64,000 bases of DNA from an uncultured Paraburkholderia sp. (lineage in GTDB: Bacteria > Pseudomonadota > Gammaproteobacteria > Burkholderiales > Burkholderiaceae): contig CALNWS010000002.1 of NCBI GenBank assembly GCA_940747215.1, forward strand, positions 1 through 64,000, read 5' to 3'. Below the pieces are notes generated by a model that saw nothing but the letters and a program-made list of their open reading frames with translations, did no database searches and was not told the origin of the DNA. The position numbers and the translations under genes were made by a program. This document shows positions 43,468-54,442 of the stretch, piece after piece (positions within the stretch are counted from its first letter, which is position 1; each line of letters starts with the position of its first letter).

Positions 43468-45552
43468 ATGAACCATGGTCGGGTGACATCAGCTAGATAA
43501 AACGCACGTGAGCGCAAAGCGCTCTTCGCGCTCCTTCCCATTGCAGCGGCAGTCCTGTGCTGCGTCGCGCCGGTACATGCGCGCGCGGCGGGCATCGTGC
43601 CGGCAGGCAGGCATTTCGGCGGCGGCGCGGGCTCGATCGACAGCAGCGGCAACACCGTCACCATCAATCAGACGAGCCGCGGCGTCGTGAACTGGGACAG
43701 CTTTTCGATCGGCGGCGGCAACTGCGTGGTGTTCGCGAACGGCAACGGCGCGACGCTCAATCGCGTGACGGGCGGCCCGCCCTCGGTCATTCTCGGCTCG
43801 CTCACGGCGAGCGGCAGCGTCTACCTCATCAATCCGCAAGGCGTGCTCGTCGGGCCCGGCGGCACCATCTCCACGAATGGACGCTTCGTTGCGTCGACAC
43901 TCGACGCCGACAACACGGCCTTCATGAATGGCGGCCCGCTGACGCTCTCAGGTAACTCGAACGCGGCAGTGATCAACCTCGGTTCGATCTCGTCGAGCGG
44001 CGACGACGTGTTCCTCGTCGCGCGCAACAGCGTGGTCAACATGGGTTCCGTCAGCGCGCCGAACGGCACGGCGGAACTCTCAACCGGGCAGCAGGTGCTG
44101 CTGCAGGATTCCTCGTCCAGCAAGCAGGTTTTCGTACAGGCGGGCAACGGCGGCACCGTGGTTCCCGGCGGCACGATCGAAGCGAAAGGCGGCACCGTCG
44201 ACATGAGCGCGGATACGTTCGTGTTCCCGTTCGGCGGCACGACGGTGAACGCGCCGCAATGGAATATCTCGACACCCGCTTTCACCGTGAACAGCGGCGA
44301 GGCGCAGGTGTTGTCCGCGAATCTCGGTAACGACACGTCGGTGAACGTGCAGAACACGGGCGCGAACGGCAGCGGCGGTGACATCAATGTTAATTCAGGC
44401 ATCAACTGGCAAGGCAATGCTTCGCTGACACTCGCCGCGTATCACTCGCTTGCGACGGGTCGAGGCGTGACGATCGCGAATCAGGACGGCGGCAATCTTA
44501 CGTTGCGCGCCGATGCGGCGGGTCTCGACAACGGCGGTTCAATCACGAATCGCGGGGTCATCGACTGGTCCCGCAGCACGGGTATCGTCAATGCACTCTC
44601 ACTCTACGACATGAACGGCACCTACAGCGCGGGCACGCTGCCCGCGAATTCGGCGTGGGCCGCCGCGCCCGGCAGCGGACAGGTCACGCAGATTACGGCT
44701 TACAAACTCGTGAACAACGTGGCCGATCGGCAATCAGGCCACGCCTTTCACAGGGCAGTTCGACGGTCAGTGGCACAACGTGCTCAACGCCAACGTGCAG
44801 TGCAGATCGCGGACTTCACGCAGTACTTCTCGGCGGTCTCTTCGGCGTAGTGGGACCAGCGGGCGTGTTGCGCGATGTCGGTGTGGAGAACAGCTCGGTG
44901 GGCGGCAGTCTGCGTGACAGCGGCATTCTCGCGGGCTTGAACCAAGACGTGATTGCCTATGCACACAGTTCGGACACCGCGAGTGTGCCGACGCAGGACG
45001 GTACCGGGTTCGGCGGTCTCGTCGGCCGTAACGAAGGCACCATCGAACATTCGTGAAGCAGCGCCACGGTGTCGGGTTCGGGTGCGAACGGCGGCCTCGT
45101 CGCATACAACGCTCCTTCCGGTTCGATTACGCAGTCGTACGCGACGGGCAATGTCAATCCGACCTTTTCGACAGGCTACGGCGGTGGTCTCGTCGGTAAC
45201 AACGACGGATCGATCAGCCAGTCGTTCGCCACGGGCGCAGTGGCGCCGCGCTTCATGCCAACGCATGGCGTGACGGGCATCAGTTCCGGCACGCCATGCG
45301 TCGGACGTGTACTGGAACATCGAAACGACGGGCCAGACAACAGGCGGCGGCTCGCTGCCTGCATCGAACGGATTGACGACTGCGCAGATGAGCGACAGCA
45401 ACAGTTTCGCGGGCTACGACTTCATCAGTGCGAACGGCGTCTGGACGATACCGGCGAACGGCACGCATCCCGTTGCGAGTGCCGACGACACAGTAATCCG
45501 GCGTCATCTGTCAGTGATACCAAGCATAGAAGCGAACACGAATAACGCATAA
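43468..45552 (+). pseudogene. Two-partner-secretion exoprotein (TpsA, hemagglutinin-like) 1, decayed
   Basis: A secreted beta-helical adhesin. The start is MNHGRVTSAR followed by a TAA (codon 11), then the export signal LFALLPIAAAVLCCVAPVHA and a canonical TPS domain: NTVTINQTSRGVVNWDSFSI, GNGATLNRVTGGPPSVILGS, SVYLINPQGVLVGPGGTIST. About 380 residues are open before frameshifts near 44740 and 44850. The C-terminal part has GLUG-type repeats (GFGGLVGRNEGTIEHS-SSA, GGGLVGNNDGSISQSFATGA), with a TGA for Trp at 45056. It is followed by a paralogue and by TpsB. Confidence 0.9.
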
Positions 45553-45710
45553 AACGCGGGTGAAAACTCAGGAAGGGATATCGCAAAACGCAGAGGTTCT
45601 ACGCGTGGATGAGCCATCATCTTTGCTATTCTTTTTGAGCTACAACCGCCGTGAATCGTGATCGACGGTCAAGTGGCGTTGCGCTCCCGCACGCTCGGGA
45701 AGGAGGATGT

Positions 45711-48082
45711 ATGGCTTACGTGTCATTACTTCCGCTGGTACCTCGCACGATGTGCCTTTCATCAATCACGCAGTCATCTACGCGTTCATTACGCCGGCGT
45801 CGTAGGTCTCTCGCTGGTCACGCTGTTCGTTGCGCCTGTCTCGTTCGCGGCCGGCGTGCTGCCGCAAGGCGGCAACTACGTCGCAGGACAGGGCACCATC
45901 GGTGCGATTTCCGGCAATGGCAACAACCTCGTGATTACGCAGCCCGGCTCGACGCGCGGCGTGATCGAATGGAACAGTTTTTCGATCGGCAAGAACAACA
46001 AGGTCACGTTCGACAACGGTTCCGGCGCGACGCTCAATCACGTGACAGGCGGTTCACCGACCGCCATTCTCGGGCGGCTCGACGCGACGGGCAGCCTTTA
46101 CTTCATCAATCCGCAAGGTGTGTTCGTGGGCGCGTCGGGTGTCGTGACGACAGGCGGCCGCTTCGTTGCATCCACACTCGACGTCTGCAATTGCACGTTC
46201 ATGAACGGCAGCGCGCTGACGCTCTCCGGCAATTCCACAGCTGACGTCGTGAACCTCGGCAAGCTCAGTTCGAGCGGTGGCGACGTGTTCCTGATCGCGC
46301 GCCACGAAGTACTGAACACGGGCACGGTCAAGGTGCCCAACGGCACGGCCGAATTCGCCGCGGGAGATTCCGTGCTGTTGCAGGATTCGTCGAGCAGCAG
46401 ACAGGTATTCGTGCAGACCGGCAGTCAGGGCACGGTGCTCGATGCGGGCACGACACGCGCCGCACAAATCAGCCTGCAGGCAGCGGACGGCAACGTCTAC
46501 GCGCTGGCGGGCGGCGGTACACGTATTCGCGCCACGGGCACGACGACGCGCGACGGCCACGTGTGACTCACGGCCGACACAGGCCAAGTTTCGCAAGGCG
46601 GCGCCATCACGGCAAAGAATGCAGACGGTAGTGGCAGAACCGTCGACACGCTGGCAACACGACTCGCGTTTGAAAACGGCGCGGCGATGCATGCGGGTCA
46701 ATGGAACATCATGGCACCGGCCTTTACGATCGACGCCACCGCGGCAGGCGCATTGAAACGCAGCCTGAATCACGACACTTCCGTCGATGTGACGACGAGC
46801 GGTGCGGGTGGCGCGAGCGGCGATCTGAGCCGTGGCCTCGAATCTGATCTGGCGCAGCAACGCGGCGCTGACGCTCGCCGCGTTTCACAACGTGTCGATA
46901 GCGTCGGGCACGACCGTCGCCAATCGCGGCGCGGGCAATCTCACGTTACGTGCAGACGCCACGCGGGCATCGACAACAACGCAGGCGTGACGAATGCCGG
47001 CACGCTCGACTGGTCGAAAAGCACCGGCACGGTCAGCGCGCTTTATGACATGAACGGCACGTACACGCCGGGGGCGCAACTGTCGAATGCAGCGTGGACG
47101 CCGCCCGCCGAAAGCGGACTCGTCACGCAACTCACGGGCTACAAGCTCGTCAATACGGCGGCCGATCTGCAGAACGTCGCGCTCGATCTCGCCGGCAACT
47201 ACGCGTTGGGACAGGACACCAATGCAGCCACACCGCAGGGCGTAACGACTGCGGCGATCGGCAGCGTCGCGACACCGTTCACCGGCCAGTTCGACGGGAT
47301 GGGGGCACAGCATTACACAACTCAGCGTGACCATACCGCTCACGTCGTCTCCGATGGATCAGGTCGGCGCGGGCCTGTTCGGTGTTGTCGGCGCTGCGGG
47401 CGTGGTGCGTGACGTGACTGTGCAAGGCACCATCGGCGGCGGTGGTCTGTATGGCGGCATCGCCATACTGGCCGGTATCAACTACGGCACGATCACGCAG
47501 TCGTCGACCAGCACGACGGTGGCGTCCGAAGGCAACGCGGGCGACCTCGTCGGCGTCAACTCGGAAACGGGCGTGATCCGGCAGTCGTATGCATCGGGCA
47601 ATGTCACGGCTCATGCGCATGCGGGCGGAGGCGGCGGCCTGGCCGCATTGAATGCGGGGCTGATCACCGAGTCGTACGCGACCGGAAGCGTGTCCTTCAA
47701 ACCGGATTATTGCGGCGGAAGCGGTGCCTGCACGACGGGCGGCGGCGCGTTGGTCGGCATGAATTCCGGCACGATCTCCCAATCGTTCGCGACCGGTCCG
47801 GTGATCCAGCAAACCGCGCCTGAGCGCGGACAACCGGCGGCGGGCATTGCGAACAACAACACAGGCACCATCGGACCGGACGTGTTCTGGGACACGCAGA
47901 CTACCGGCGCAAGCGTCGGCGTAGTCAACGGCACGCAGGTTCCCACAACGCAAGGGTTGACCACCGCGCAAATGAGCGTCGCGGCAAACTTCGGCCCGAC
48001 CTACGACTTCAGTCCGGGCGGCGTGTGGGCGATGCCAACAGGAGCGACGCATCCCGTGTTGCGCTGGCAGCTTGCACACTAG
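45711..48082 (+). pseudogene. Two-partner-secretion exoprotein (TpsA) 2, decayed
   Basis: A paralogue of the preceding gene with the same order: signal (VVGLSLVTLFVAPVSFA), TPS domain (NNLVITQPGSTRGVIEWNSF, GSGATLNHVTGGSPTAILGR, SLYFINPQGVFVGASGVVTT) and GLUG repeats (GALVGMNSGTISQSFATGPV). The start MAYVSLLPLVPRTMCLSSIT after AAGGAGG is out of frame with the TPS domain. Other lesions are a TGA after TRDGHV at 46566 (normally Trp) and frameshifts near 46840 and 47310. It ends ATHPVLRWQLAH. Both copies being dead shows the whole adhesin system was dispensable. Confidence 0.9.
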
Positions 48083-48091
48083 GCGGCACAA

Positions 48092-49296
48092 GTGGTTCAC
48101 AGCCGAACGCGCGCCGCGCTGCGCGCACGCGTTCGGCTGTGCTTCTGGTCCTGCATCGGGTCATGCGCTTCGGCTTGCCGTCGCGACGCCATTCGTAGCC
48201 GCCGCGACACACGCCTCGCCGGTTTGGGCGCAGTCCTATCGCGACGTCGCGCCGCAAACCACACCGCCCACGGTGCCCCGTCCGCCGAAGCAGCCGTCCT
48301 CCGAACCTGAAACGCAATCCGCACAGGTCGCCGTGAGTTCGCTCGCGGGCCTGATCTTCGAGCCTGCGGGATCGGTCGTCATGACCGCTGCGCCGGACCA
48401 TCGCGTAACCGCCGATGGGTTGCCGGTGCTCGACGCAGCCTTCCTCCAGACATTCGACAGCGACCTCGGCAAGCCGCTCACATTCGGACGCCTCGCCGAG
48501 ATTCGCCGCGCCGTGGTGGAGCACTATCGCGCGGCGGGCAAACCGCTCGTCGACGTCTACGTGCCCGAGCAGGACGTGAGTTCAGGCGTGGTGCGAATCG
48601 CGGTCACCGAGTTCCGGCTCGGACAGGTCCGCGCCGAAGGCAACCGCTACTTTTCCAGCGGACTGCTCGAACGCGAAATGCCGCTCGAACCGGGCGGTGC
48701 GATTCTGCAGTCGGCGGTGTCGTCGGGGCTCGCGGTGCTCAACGGGAATCCGTATCGTCGCGTGGACGCGGTGTTCGCGCCCGGCACGGCGACCAATACG
48801 ACCGACGTCGTGCTGCAAACGGAAGACCGTCTGCCGTTGCGCGTGAGCGGGGGTTACGATAACGCCGGTGTGCCCGATCTCGGCCTCGACCGCTTTTTCG
48901 CGGGCATCGACTACGGCAACCTGTTCGATCTCGATCAGCGGATCGCGTATCAATTCACGGCGAACAACGATTTTTTCAGCGGCAATCCCGACATTGAAGG
49001 ACGCCCGGACCGCGCGCGTTTCATGGCGCACGCGCTGAATTACATCGCGCCGCTGCCGTGAGGCGATAGCATCGAACTCTTCGGCGTGTATGCGCAGAGC
49101 ACGCCACGTTTGCCCGACAGTTACGGACAAACCGGCATTTCCGCGCAGATGAGTTTTCGCTACGACTGGTGTCTGCCGTTCACGACGGAGACGACGCAAC
49201 TCGTGCAGTTCGGCTACGACTTCAAACGCAGCAACAACGATCTGGAATTCGGCGGCTTTCAGGTGTTCAACTCGAACACGCACGTGCACCAGTTCC
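48092..49296 (+). pseudogene. TpsB outer-membrane transporter (ShlB/FhaC type), 3'-deleted
   Basis: The dedicated pore for the two exoproteins. Blocks are an export signal (LAVATPFVAAATHASPVWA), a proline-rich linker, the POTRA region (AAFLQTFDSDLGKPLTFGRL, DVYVPEQDVSSGVVRIAVTE) and the start of the beta-barrel (LPLRVSGGYDNAGVPDLGLD). A TGA follows NYIAPLP (49062; normally Trp in PWGDSIELFG). The frame ends in NSNTHVHQFLV at about 49296, where it is fused to an MFS transporter, so roughly the last third of the barrel is gone. The N-terminus is also frameshifted. Confidence 0.9.
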
Positions 49297-50586
49297 TGGT
49301 TCCTGTTGAGCTACGACATCGGCATCACGTCGTATCTGCTCACGCTTGCGGTGTTCATTCCGCTCAGCGGCTGGGTTGCCGACCGGCTCGGCGTGCGCGC
49401 TGTATTCACCGCCGCGCTCGCCATTTTCACGGGCGAGTCGGTGCTGTGCGGAATGACCGACAACCTCGTCGAATTCACCGGCGCGCGCATTCTGCAAGGC
49501 ATCGGCGGCGCGATGATGGTGCCGGTCGGCAAACTTGCCGTTCTGCGCGCCACGCCGAAAGAGCAGTTGATGCGCGCCATCTCTATCATCACGTGGTCGG
49601 GGCTCATTGCACCGGTGCTAGGGCCGCCGCTCGGCGGCTTCATCACGACGTATTCGTCGTGGCGCTGGATCTTTTACCTGAACGTGCCGCTCGGTCTTGC
49701 GGGCATGGCGCTTCATTAGTGCCGACCGCGAAACGGAGTGGCGGCCATTCGACACGCCCGGCTTCATCTTGACCGGCATCGCGGGGACCTCCGTCATGTA
49801 TGCGATGGAAGCGATCGGCCGCGCGGACACGTCGTGGCATTCGTCGCTCGTGTTTCTCGGCATTGACTTCGTTGCGTGCATGGCGACGTGGTTACATTTG
49901 CGGCGCAGTGCGCATCCGGTGATCGATCTGTCTGCGATGCGCATCAAGACGTTCATGGTGGCGATTGCAGGCGGCTCGCTGTTTCGCATATCGATCAGCG
50001 CGGTGCCGTTTCTGCAGCCGCTGATGTTTCAGGTCGGTTTCGGCATGAACCCGTTCCAGTCCGGCTTGCTGACGCTCGCTGTTTTCGCGGGGGAATCTGT
50101 CGACGAAACTCGTCACCACGCAGATCCTGCGTCGCTTCGGGTTTCGCAGCGTGCTCGTCGTGAACGGCACCTTCGCGGCCGTCACGCTCGCGAGCATGAG
50201 TTTGCTGAGACCGTCCACGCCTTACGTGTGGATTCTGCTTGCGCTCTTCGTGAGCGGCGTGGCGTGTTCGCTGCAATTCACGGCGATCAACACCGTAGGT
50301 TTCGCCGACGTGCCGAAAGAGCAGATGAGCGGTGCGTCGACGTTATCGAGTACCGTGAGTCAGATGACGATGAGCATGGGTGTCGCAGCGAGCGCGATCG
50401 CGTTGCGGATCGCTGCGTGGTGGCATGGGCACGACGCGCAAACATTGGCTCCGTCCGACTTCAGCGTCGCGTTCCTTCCTGATGGTGGCGGCGCTGAGCG
50501 TCATGGCGATTTTCGACGTGTTTTCGCTGCCGCCCGATGCAGGCGCACATGTCAGCGGGCATCGGCGTGCGGCCGCGAAGGGATGA
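49297..50586 (+). pseudogene. DHA2-family MFS transporter, 5'-truncated and frameshifted
   Basis: Starts in the second helix region (LLSYDIGITSYLLTLAVFIP, SGWVADRLGVRAVFTAALAI) directly after TpsB sequence. The DHA2 blocks FTGARILQGIGGAMMVPVGK and APVLGPPLGGFITTYSSWRW follow, then frameshifts near 49712, 50095 and 50480 before the last helices (GASTLSSTVSQMTMSMGVAA). The N-terminal roughly 40 residues and the promoter are lost. It would have exported drugs or other small molecules. Confidence 0.88.
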
Positions 50587-50650
50587 CTACGCGCGGCGTA
50601 TGATCGGTCGTGCATCGCGTGCGTCACGTGTCTCGGGAAAGAGCGATTCG

Positions 50651-51475
50651 ATGGACGAAGAAGAGAAGTTCAGGCGTGCAGCGTCGTGGCTCCGTGAAGC
50701 GGATGGTTTGCTCGTCACGGTAGGCGCAGGCATGGGCGGTGGATTCGGGCTTGCCGGACTTTCGCGGCGCTGAAGGATTCTGGCGCGCGTATCCAGCGCT
50801 CAGAAATCATCTGCTGGCGTTTCAGGACATGGCAAATCCGCGCGTGCTCGCGAGTGCGCCCGAGTTGTGGTGGGGCTTTTATAGCCACCTTCTTCAGCTT
50901 TACCGGCGCACGGTGCTGCATGCGGGCTTCCAGATATTGCGCCGTTGGGCCGAAAACATGCGCGGCGGCGCGGCCGTTTTCACGAGCAACGTGGACGGTC
51001 AGTTCCAGAAGGCCGGCTTTGACGAAACGCGCGTCGCGGAATGCCACGGCTCCATTCACGCGATGCAGTGTTCGGCGGCATGCTCGAATGCCATCTGGTC
51101 GGCGCAAGCGTTCGAACCTGTAGTGGACGAGACCAATTGCAAACTGATCGGCGTGCTGCCCATCTGTCCGCACTGCGGGCGCTCGCGCGGCCGAACATTC
51201 TGCTATTCGGCGACTACGACTGGATCGCGTCGCGCACCGAAGTGCAGGAAACGCGTTTGCACAGATGGCTTGCGTCGGTCGAGCAGCCGGTGGTGATCGA
51301 AATAGGCGCGGGCAAGGCGATTCCAACGGTGCACCGTTTCAGCGAGAGCGTGGGGCCACGCGTGATTCGCATAAACCCGAAAGACTCCGGCATCGCGCCG
51401 CATCGCGGCATGGGTTTCGCGAGCGGCGCGCTGGAGACGCTTAGGTTGCTCGATGGGGTGGTCGTGCGCAGGTGA
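50651..51475 (+). pseudogene. Sir2-family NAD-dependent deacylase, two frameshifts
   Basis: Sirtuins remove acyl groups from lysines using NAD. The NAD-binding start TVGAGMG is followed by a frameshift near 50735; then VDSGLPDFRGAEGFWRAYPA, the TSNVDGQFQKAGF region and the catalytic His in RVAECHGSIHAMQCS are in one frame, with zinc-site cysteines at MQCSAACS and ICPHCG. A second frameshift near 51180 precedes the final Rossmann block PVVIEIGAGKAIPTVHRFSE. All sirtuin motifs remain recognisable, so loss is recent. Confidence 0.88.
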
Positions 51476-51492
51476 TTTTGCTGGCGGTTTCG

Positions 51493-51885
51493 TTAGCGAC
51501 GTATCACCAGCTCAGCGAAGCCCGTCACCGCATCAAGTTCACGAGCAAACCGATGCTCGGGCAACAGCGCGAGCAGAATTTCCGCTGTGGTTCGGACGAT
51601 GCAACCGTGGGCAACGTGACCGCTCAACACCGTGCCGCGCGAATCCGATACCGACATATGCAAATGCCCGCCATCCGGCGAAAGCGACCCGGCAAGTGTG
51701 AGGATTTCCAGGTCGTCGCGTATCCCGGTTGCATGCTCGACGCCCGCAAAACGCAGTTGCGCCACGCTCAGGCTGCCGATGCCCTGAACGACGAACTCGG
51801 CCTGCACGCCGAGCGACGGCACCAGCGTATCGAGCGTGGCGCGCAGATCATCGCCGGGAGAAAGACGCAGGGCATGAGCTTGCAT
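51493..51885 (-). CDS. PPC (DUF296) domain protein
   Basis: Intact 130-residue protein of the PPC fold, found in bacteria as a small trimeric protein of unknown function and in plants fused to AT-hooks. It has the typical LRLSPGDDLRATLDTLVPSL start, a GIGSLSVAQLRFAG segment and the GGHLHMSVSDSRGTVLSGHV core with conserved His residues. The ATG at 51885 is chosen because GGAG lies 7 bases upstream; a longer frame reaches 51927. It directly follows the truncated MocR gene. Confidence 0.85.
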   Translation of the reverse strand: MQAHALRLSPGDDLRATLDTLVPSLGVQAEFVVQGIGSLSVAQLRFAGVEHATGIRDDLEILTLAGSLSPDGGHLHMSVSDSRGTVLSGHVAHGCIVRTTAEILLALLPEHRFARELDAVTGFAELVIRR

Positions 51886-51894
51886 CACGCAACT

Positions 51895-52485
51895 CCAGAT
51901 CGGGATGTCCCCGAAGAGTAGGTGCACTCCACGCCACGCGACAACGCGAGATAAGTGGCGATCCTTTCACGCAGCAGTTCGTAACCGCGCGGGTCAGGAT
52001 ACGCGAGCGCGGACATGCCTGCGCTGCGCAAGCGGCTCACAAGGAGCCGATTCCACGCCTTCTGCGGGAAGGCTTCGAGTGCGGGTAGTCCCGGGCGCAG
52101 CCGCAGCGGCGTGCTCATCGGGTCCACGGCTGCCTGCGCGTGATGCTTTGCATGATTCGCGCGATTCACGTCATGCGCGTCTTTGCACGCCGCTGCGCTT
52201 TTAGCGGCCGCTGTGTGGCTCTTCGTGACGGACTGAGGCAACGGACGCCGACACGAACGTGCCGGCCGCGCCACGAACCTCCAGATAGCCTTCGTCCACG
52301 AGAATCCGGTAGGCCATTTCGATCGTGCCGCGCGCGGTGCTGAGTTCGGTCGCGAGGCCGCGAACGGCCGGCTGCAGCGTTCCGCTGGCAATCGCGCTCT
52401 TGAAGCACTCGCAGATCTGCAGGTAGATCGGCCATTGCAAATGTCGGTCGATGTCGAGCTTCAGCTCGGGTTCGTGACACTTCAT
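51895..52485 (-). pseudogene. MocR-type GntR regulator, aminotransferase domain deleted
   Basis: MocR proteins join a GntR winged helix to a PLP-binding aminotransferase-like domain (about 480 residues). Here the winged helix is present (MKCHEPELKLDIDRHLQWPI, LATELSTARGTIEMAYRILV). After a frameshift near 52210 the linker and beginning of the second domain follow (LRPGLPALEAFPQKAWNRLL, DPRGYELLRERIATYLALSR). The sequence stops at GVECT near 51921, so about 290 residues, including the PLP lysine, are deleted. It is divergent from the CMD gene, its likely target. Confidence 0.85.
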
Positions 52486-52633
52486 GGCAAATCTCGATGG
52501 ACTAGTTAAATCGACAGATCTTGGCTCTTATGACAAGGACATGATTGTTACACACTCATTCCATACAGGAGCGCGATCTTTCGAACGGTTCGGGGGACGC
52601 GCATTCGACCACCTCTCTTTCAAAGGAATCGTC

Positions 52634-53068
52634 ATGCAAACCCGCATCGAGTTTTTCGACCTCTCTTCCGACCGCATCAAGGCGCTGCTCGGCGTGGCCA
52701 AGGTCGTCGACAAAAGCCCGCTGGAACCGGCGCTCAAGTACCTCGTCAAGATCAGGTTGTCGCAGATCAACGCGTGCGCGTTCTGTCTCGACATGCACGT
52801 GGAAGCCGCGAAGAAAGCCGGCGAAACGGACAAGCGTCTCGCCACGCTCACGGCGTTTCGTGAGTCGCCGTTCTTCAGCGAGCGTGGCGCACTCGAATGG
52901 ACGGAAGCGGTAACGCTCATCGCGCAGACCCACGTGCCTGACGCGGCATGGGACGCGGCGCGCGCCGTTTTCACCGACGACGAACTGCTCGATCTCACGC
53001 TCGCGATCACGTTGATCAACAACTGGAATCGCTTCGCCGTAATGACCGTCATTCGTGGCGTGAAATAA
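52634..53068 (+). CDS. Carboxymuconolactone decarboxylase (AhpD-like) family protein
   Basis: Intact 144-residue all-helical protein of the CMD/AhpD family, typically hexameric peroxidases. The redox motif Cys-X2-Cys-X3-His is present in INACAFCLDMHVEAAKKAGE, and ESPFFSERGALEWTEAVTLI is the usual second helix pair. The ATG at 52634 follows AAAGGAA. Divergent MocR control is common for this family, but the regulator next door is truncated, so expression may now be constitutive or lost. Confidence 0.9.
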   Translation: MQTRIEFFDLSSDRIKALLGVAKVVDKSPLEPALKYLVKIRLSQINACAFCLDMHVEAAKKAGETDKRLATLTAFRESPFFSERGALEWTEAVTLIAQTHVPDAAWDAARAVFTDDELLDLTLAITLINNWNRFAVMTVIRGVK

Positions 53069-53163
53069 ACATCAATACAACGAGTCAACCCGACATGTTG
53101 TGTTTACGTAATAATTGTGAGGTGCCCGTTTCAATCCACTAACTATTAAAGAATGCGCAGGTC

Positions 53164-54061
53164 ATGGCTTTCAGTGAACCAAGGTCTCCTTTCTTCAAAT
53201 GGGTCGTGTCCTCGGCACAGAAACTCAACGCCGAAAATCGGCAAATTCTTCTCGCCAATCTTTTCACGCGCACCGCATCTCGTATTCGCATCCGTTTGCG
53301 AAATCAGCGTGTGCGCTACTGCGTTTTATCCCTATCCCACAGCGTCATATGCGACTTGGGGTAGTGCCGTTGTTGCATTGCTCATCGTCCGGCTCGCGCT
53401 AATCTGGCTTTGCTGCTGTCGCAGTGCGGCCGGCCTGCCTACGCCAACGTCGCTTTTTCTTTTCGCGAGCATTCTGTGGGCGGCGCTTTTCGGCTTCGGT
53501 TCGCTGCTATGCAATATCAGCGGAAATCAGACGCTTTTTCTGCTCGGCAACGTTTGCGCGGTCGGCGTCGTAGGTGGCCTCGCAGGCCGCAATGCGGGCA
53601 CGCCGCGACTCGTCATGTTGCAGATCGCTTTTATTCTCGGCCTGCTTGCATGGGACACCGCGCTCTCACCTGGCTCGGGCAAACTCGTTCTGCTTTTTCA
53701 GGCGCCTTTCCGTGCGGCGGGTTTTTTCACCGCGGCGCTGCGCAGCAATCGCGATAGGGTGGCTTTGCTGCTTGCGCGTGAAGGCAGCCACCGGCTCGCG
53801 CGTCAGGACAGTCTCACGGGTTTACCGAATCGCGCGCGCATTGGCGAATTGCTACTCGAGCGCACGTCGCGTGGCGCGTCGCGCGAGAGCCACCGCTTTG
53901 CTGTGTTGCTGATCGACCTCGACGGTTTCAAGGCGATCAACAACAGCCTAGGTCACGCAGCCGGCAACCAGATTCTCCAGGAGGCCACCATCCAGTTGTG
54001 TGAAGTGCTGCCGGGCGGCGAACTGACCAGTGGACGCGCGACACGATCGAAAACCCCGTGA
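53164..54061 (+). pseudogene. Membrane diguanylate cyclase, truncated before the GGDEF motif
   Basis: A start MAFSEPRSPFFKWVVSSAQK is followed, after a frameshift near 53270, by about five membrane spans (SAVVALLIVRLALIWLCCC, TSLFLFASILWAALFGFGSL, MLQIAFILGLLAWDTAL). Then the beginning of a GGDEF domain is seen: RQDSLTGLPNRARIGELLLE and FAVLLIDLDGFKAINNSLGH. The frame leaves the family just before the signature loop, at LPGGELTS (about 54030), so the catalytic GGDEF residues are deleted. The original product would have made cyclic di-GMP. Confidence 0.85.
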
Positions 54062-54240
54062 AAAAAGCCAAATATCTGCTGTCGTTCACGGTTTACGTGA
54101 ACGGCGATCAGGTCTATGCGAAAGAAATCGTGGATGATATAGAAACCGAATTACTGAAGCTCGTCGACGATAAAAGCATGACGAGTATCGCGAAGTACGA
54201 CAGGCATCCGGCGAACAATCCCCAGCCACCGAAGCGCTAA
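54058..54240 (+). CDS. Short open frame, probably the 3' end of another deleted gene
   Basis: A 60-codon frame (VKKAKYLLSFTVYVNGDQVY, then AKEIVDDIETELLKLVDDKS) starting at a GTG that overlaps the diguanylate cyclase stop. The frame is open upstream as WTRDTIENP, so it is more likely the C-terminal remnant of a larger gene joined here by deletion than an independent gene. The family is unrecognised. Confidence 0.35.
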   Translation: MKKAKYLLSFTVYVNGDQVYAKEIVDDIETELLKLVDDKSMTSIAKYDRHPANNPQPPKR

Positions 54241-54314
54241 ACGCGCGCCTCTCTCTGTTCCGTAAGCAAAGCGTTAGAAAAAGCGCTGAGTTTCGTCCCA
54301 CTCTTTTCATCCGG

Positions 54315-54332
54315 CTGTCATCGCCTTGCGAC
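54315..54332 (+). promoter_or_regulatory. Possible PhoB box
   Basis: CTGTCAT-CGCC-TTGCGAC has one perfect and one poor half of the tandem CTGTCAT pattern bound by PhoB. It lies 110 bp upstream of a secreted phosphoesterase gene, the sort of gene PhoB controls. Confidence 0.3.
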
Positions 54333-54442
54333 TAGGATCACTCATCGCATCCGTTACGCTTTCATAAAGCATTCGGGTCTCGTGACGCCATCTGCTTTAC
54401 GTACGAGTCGGCCTTCTTCCACTTCCCCGTACAAGAACAGAC

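Noticed and set aside
53124..53141. A CRISPR-like repeat (GTTTCAATCC)
   Set aside because: The motif occurs once, with no repeats, spacers or cas genes nearby.
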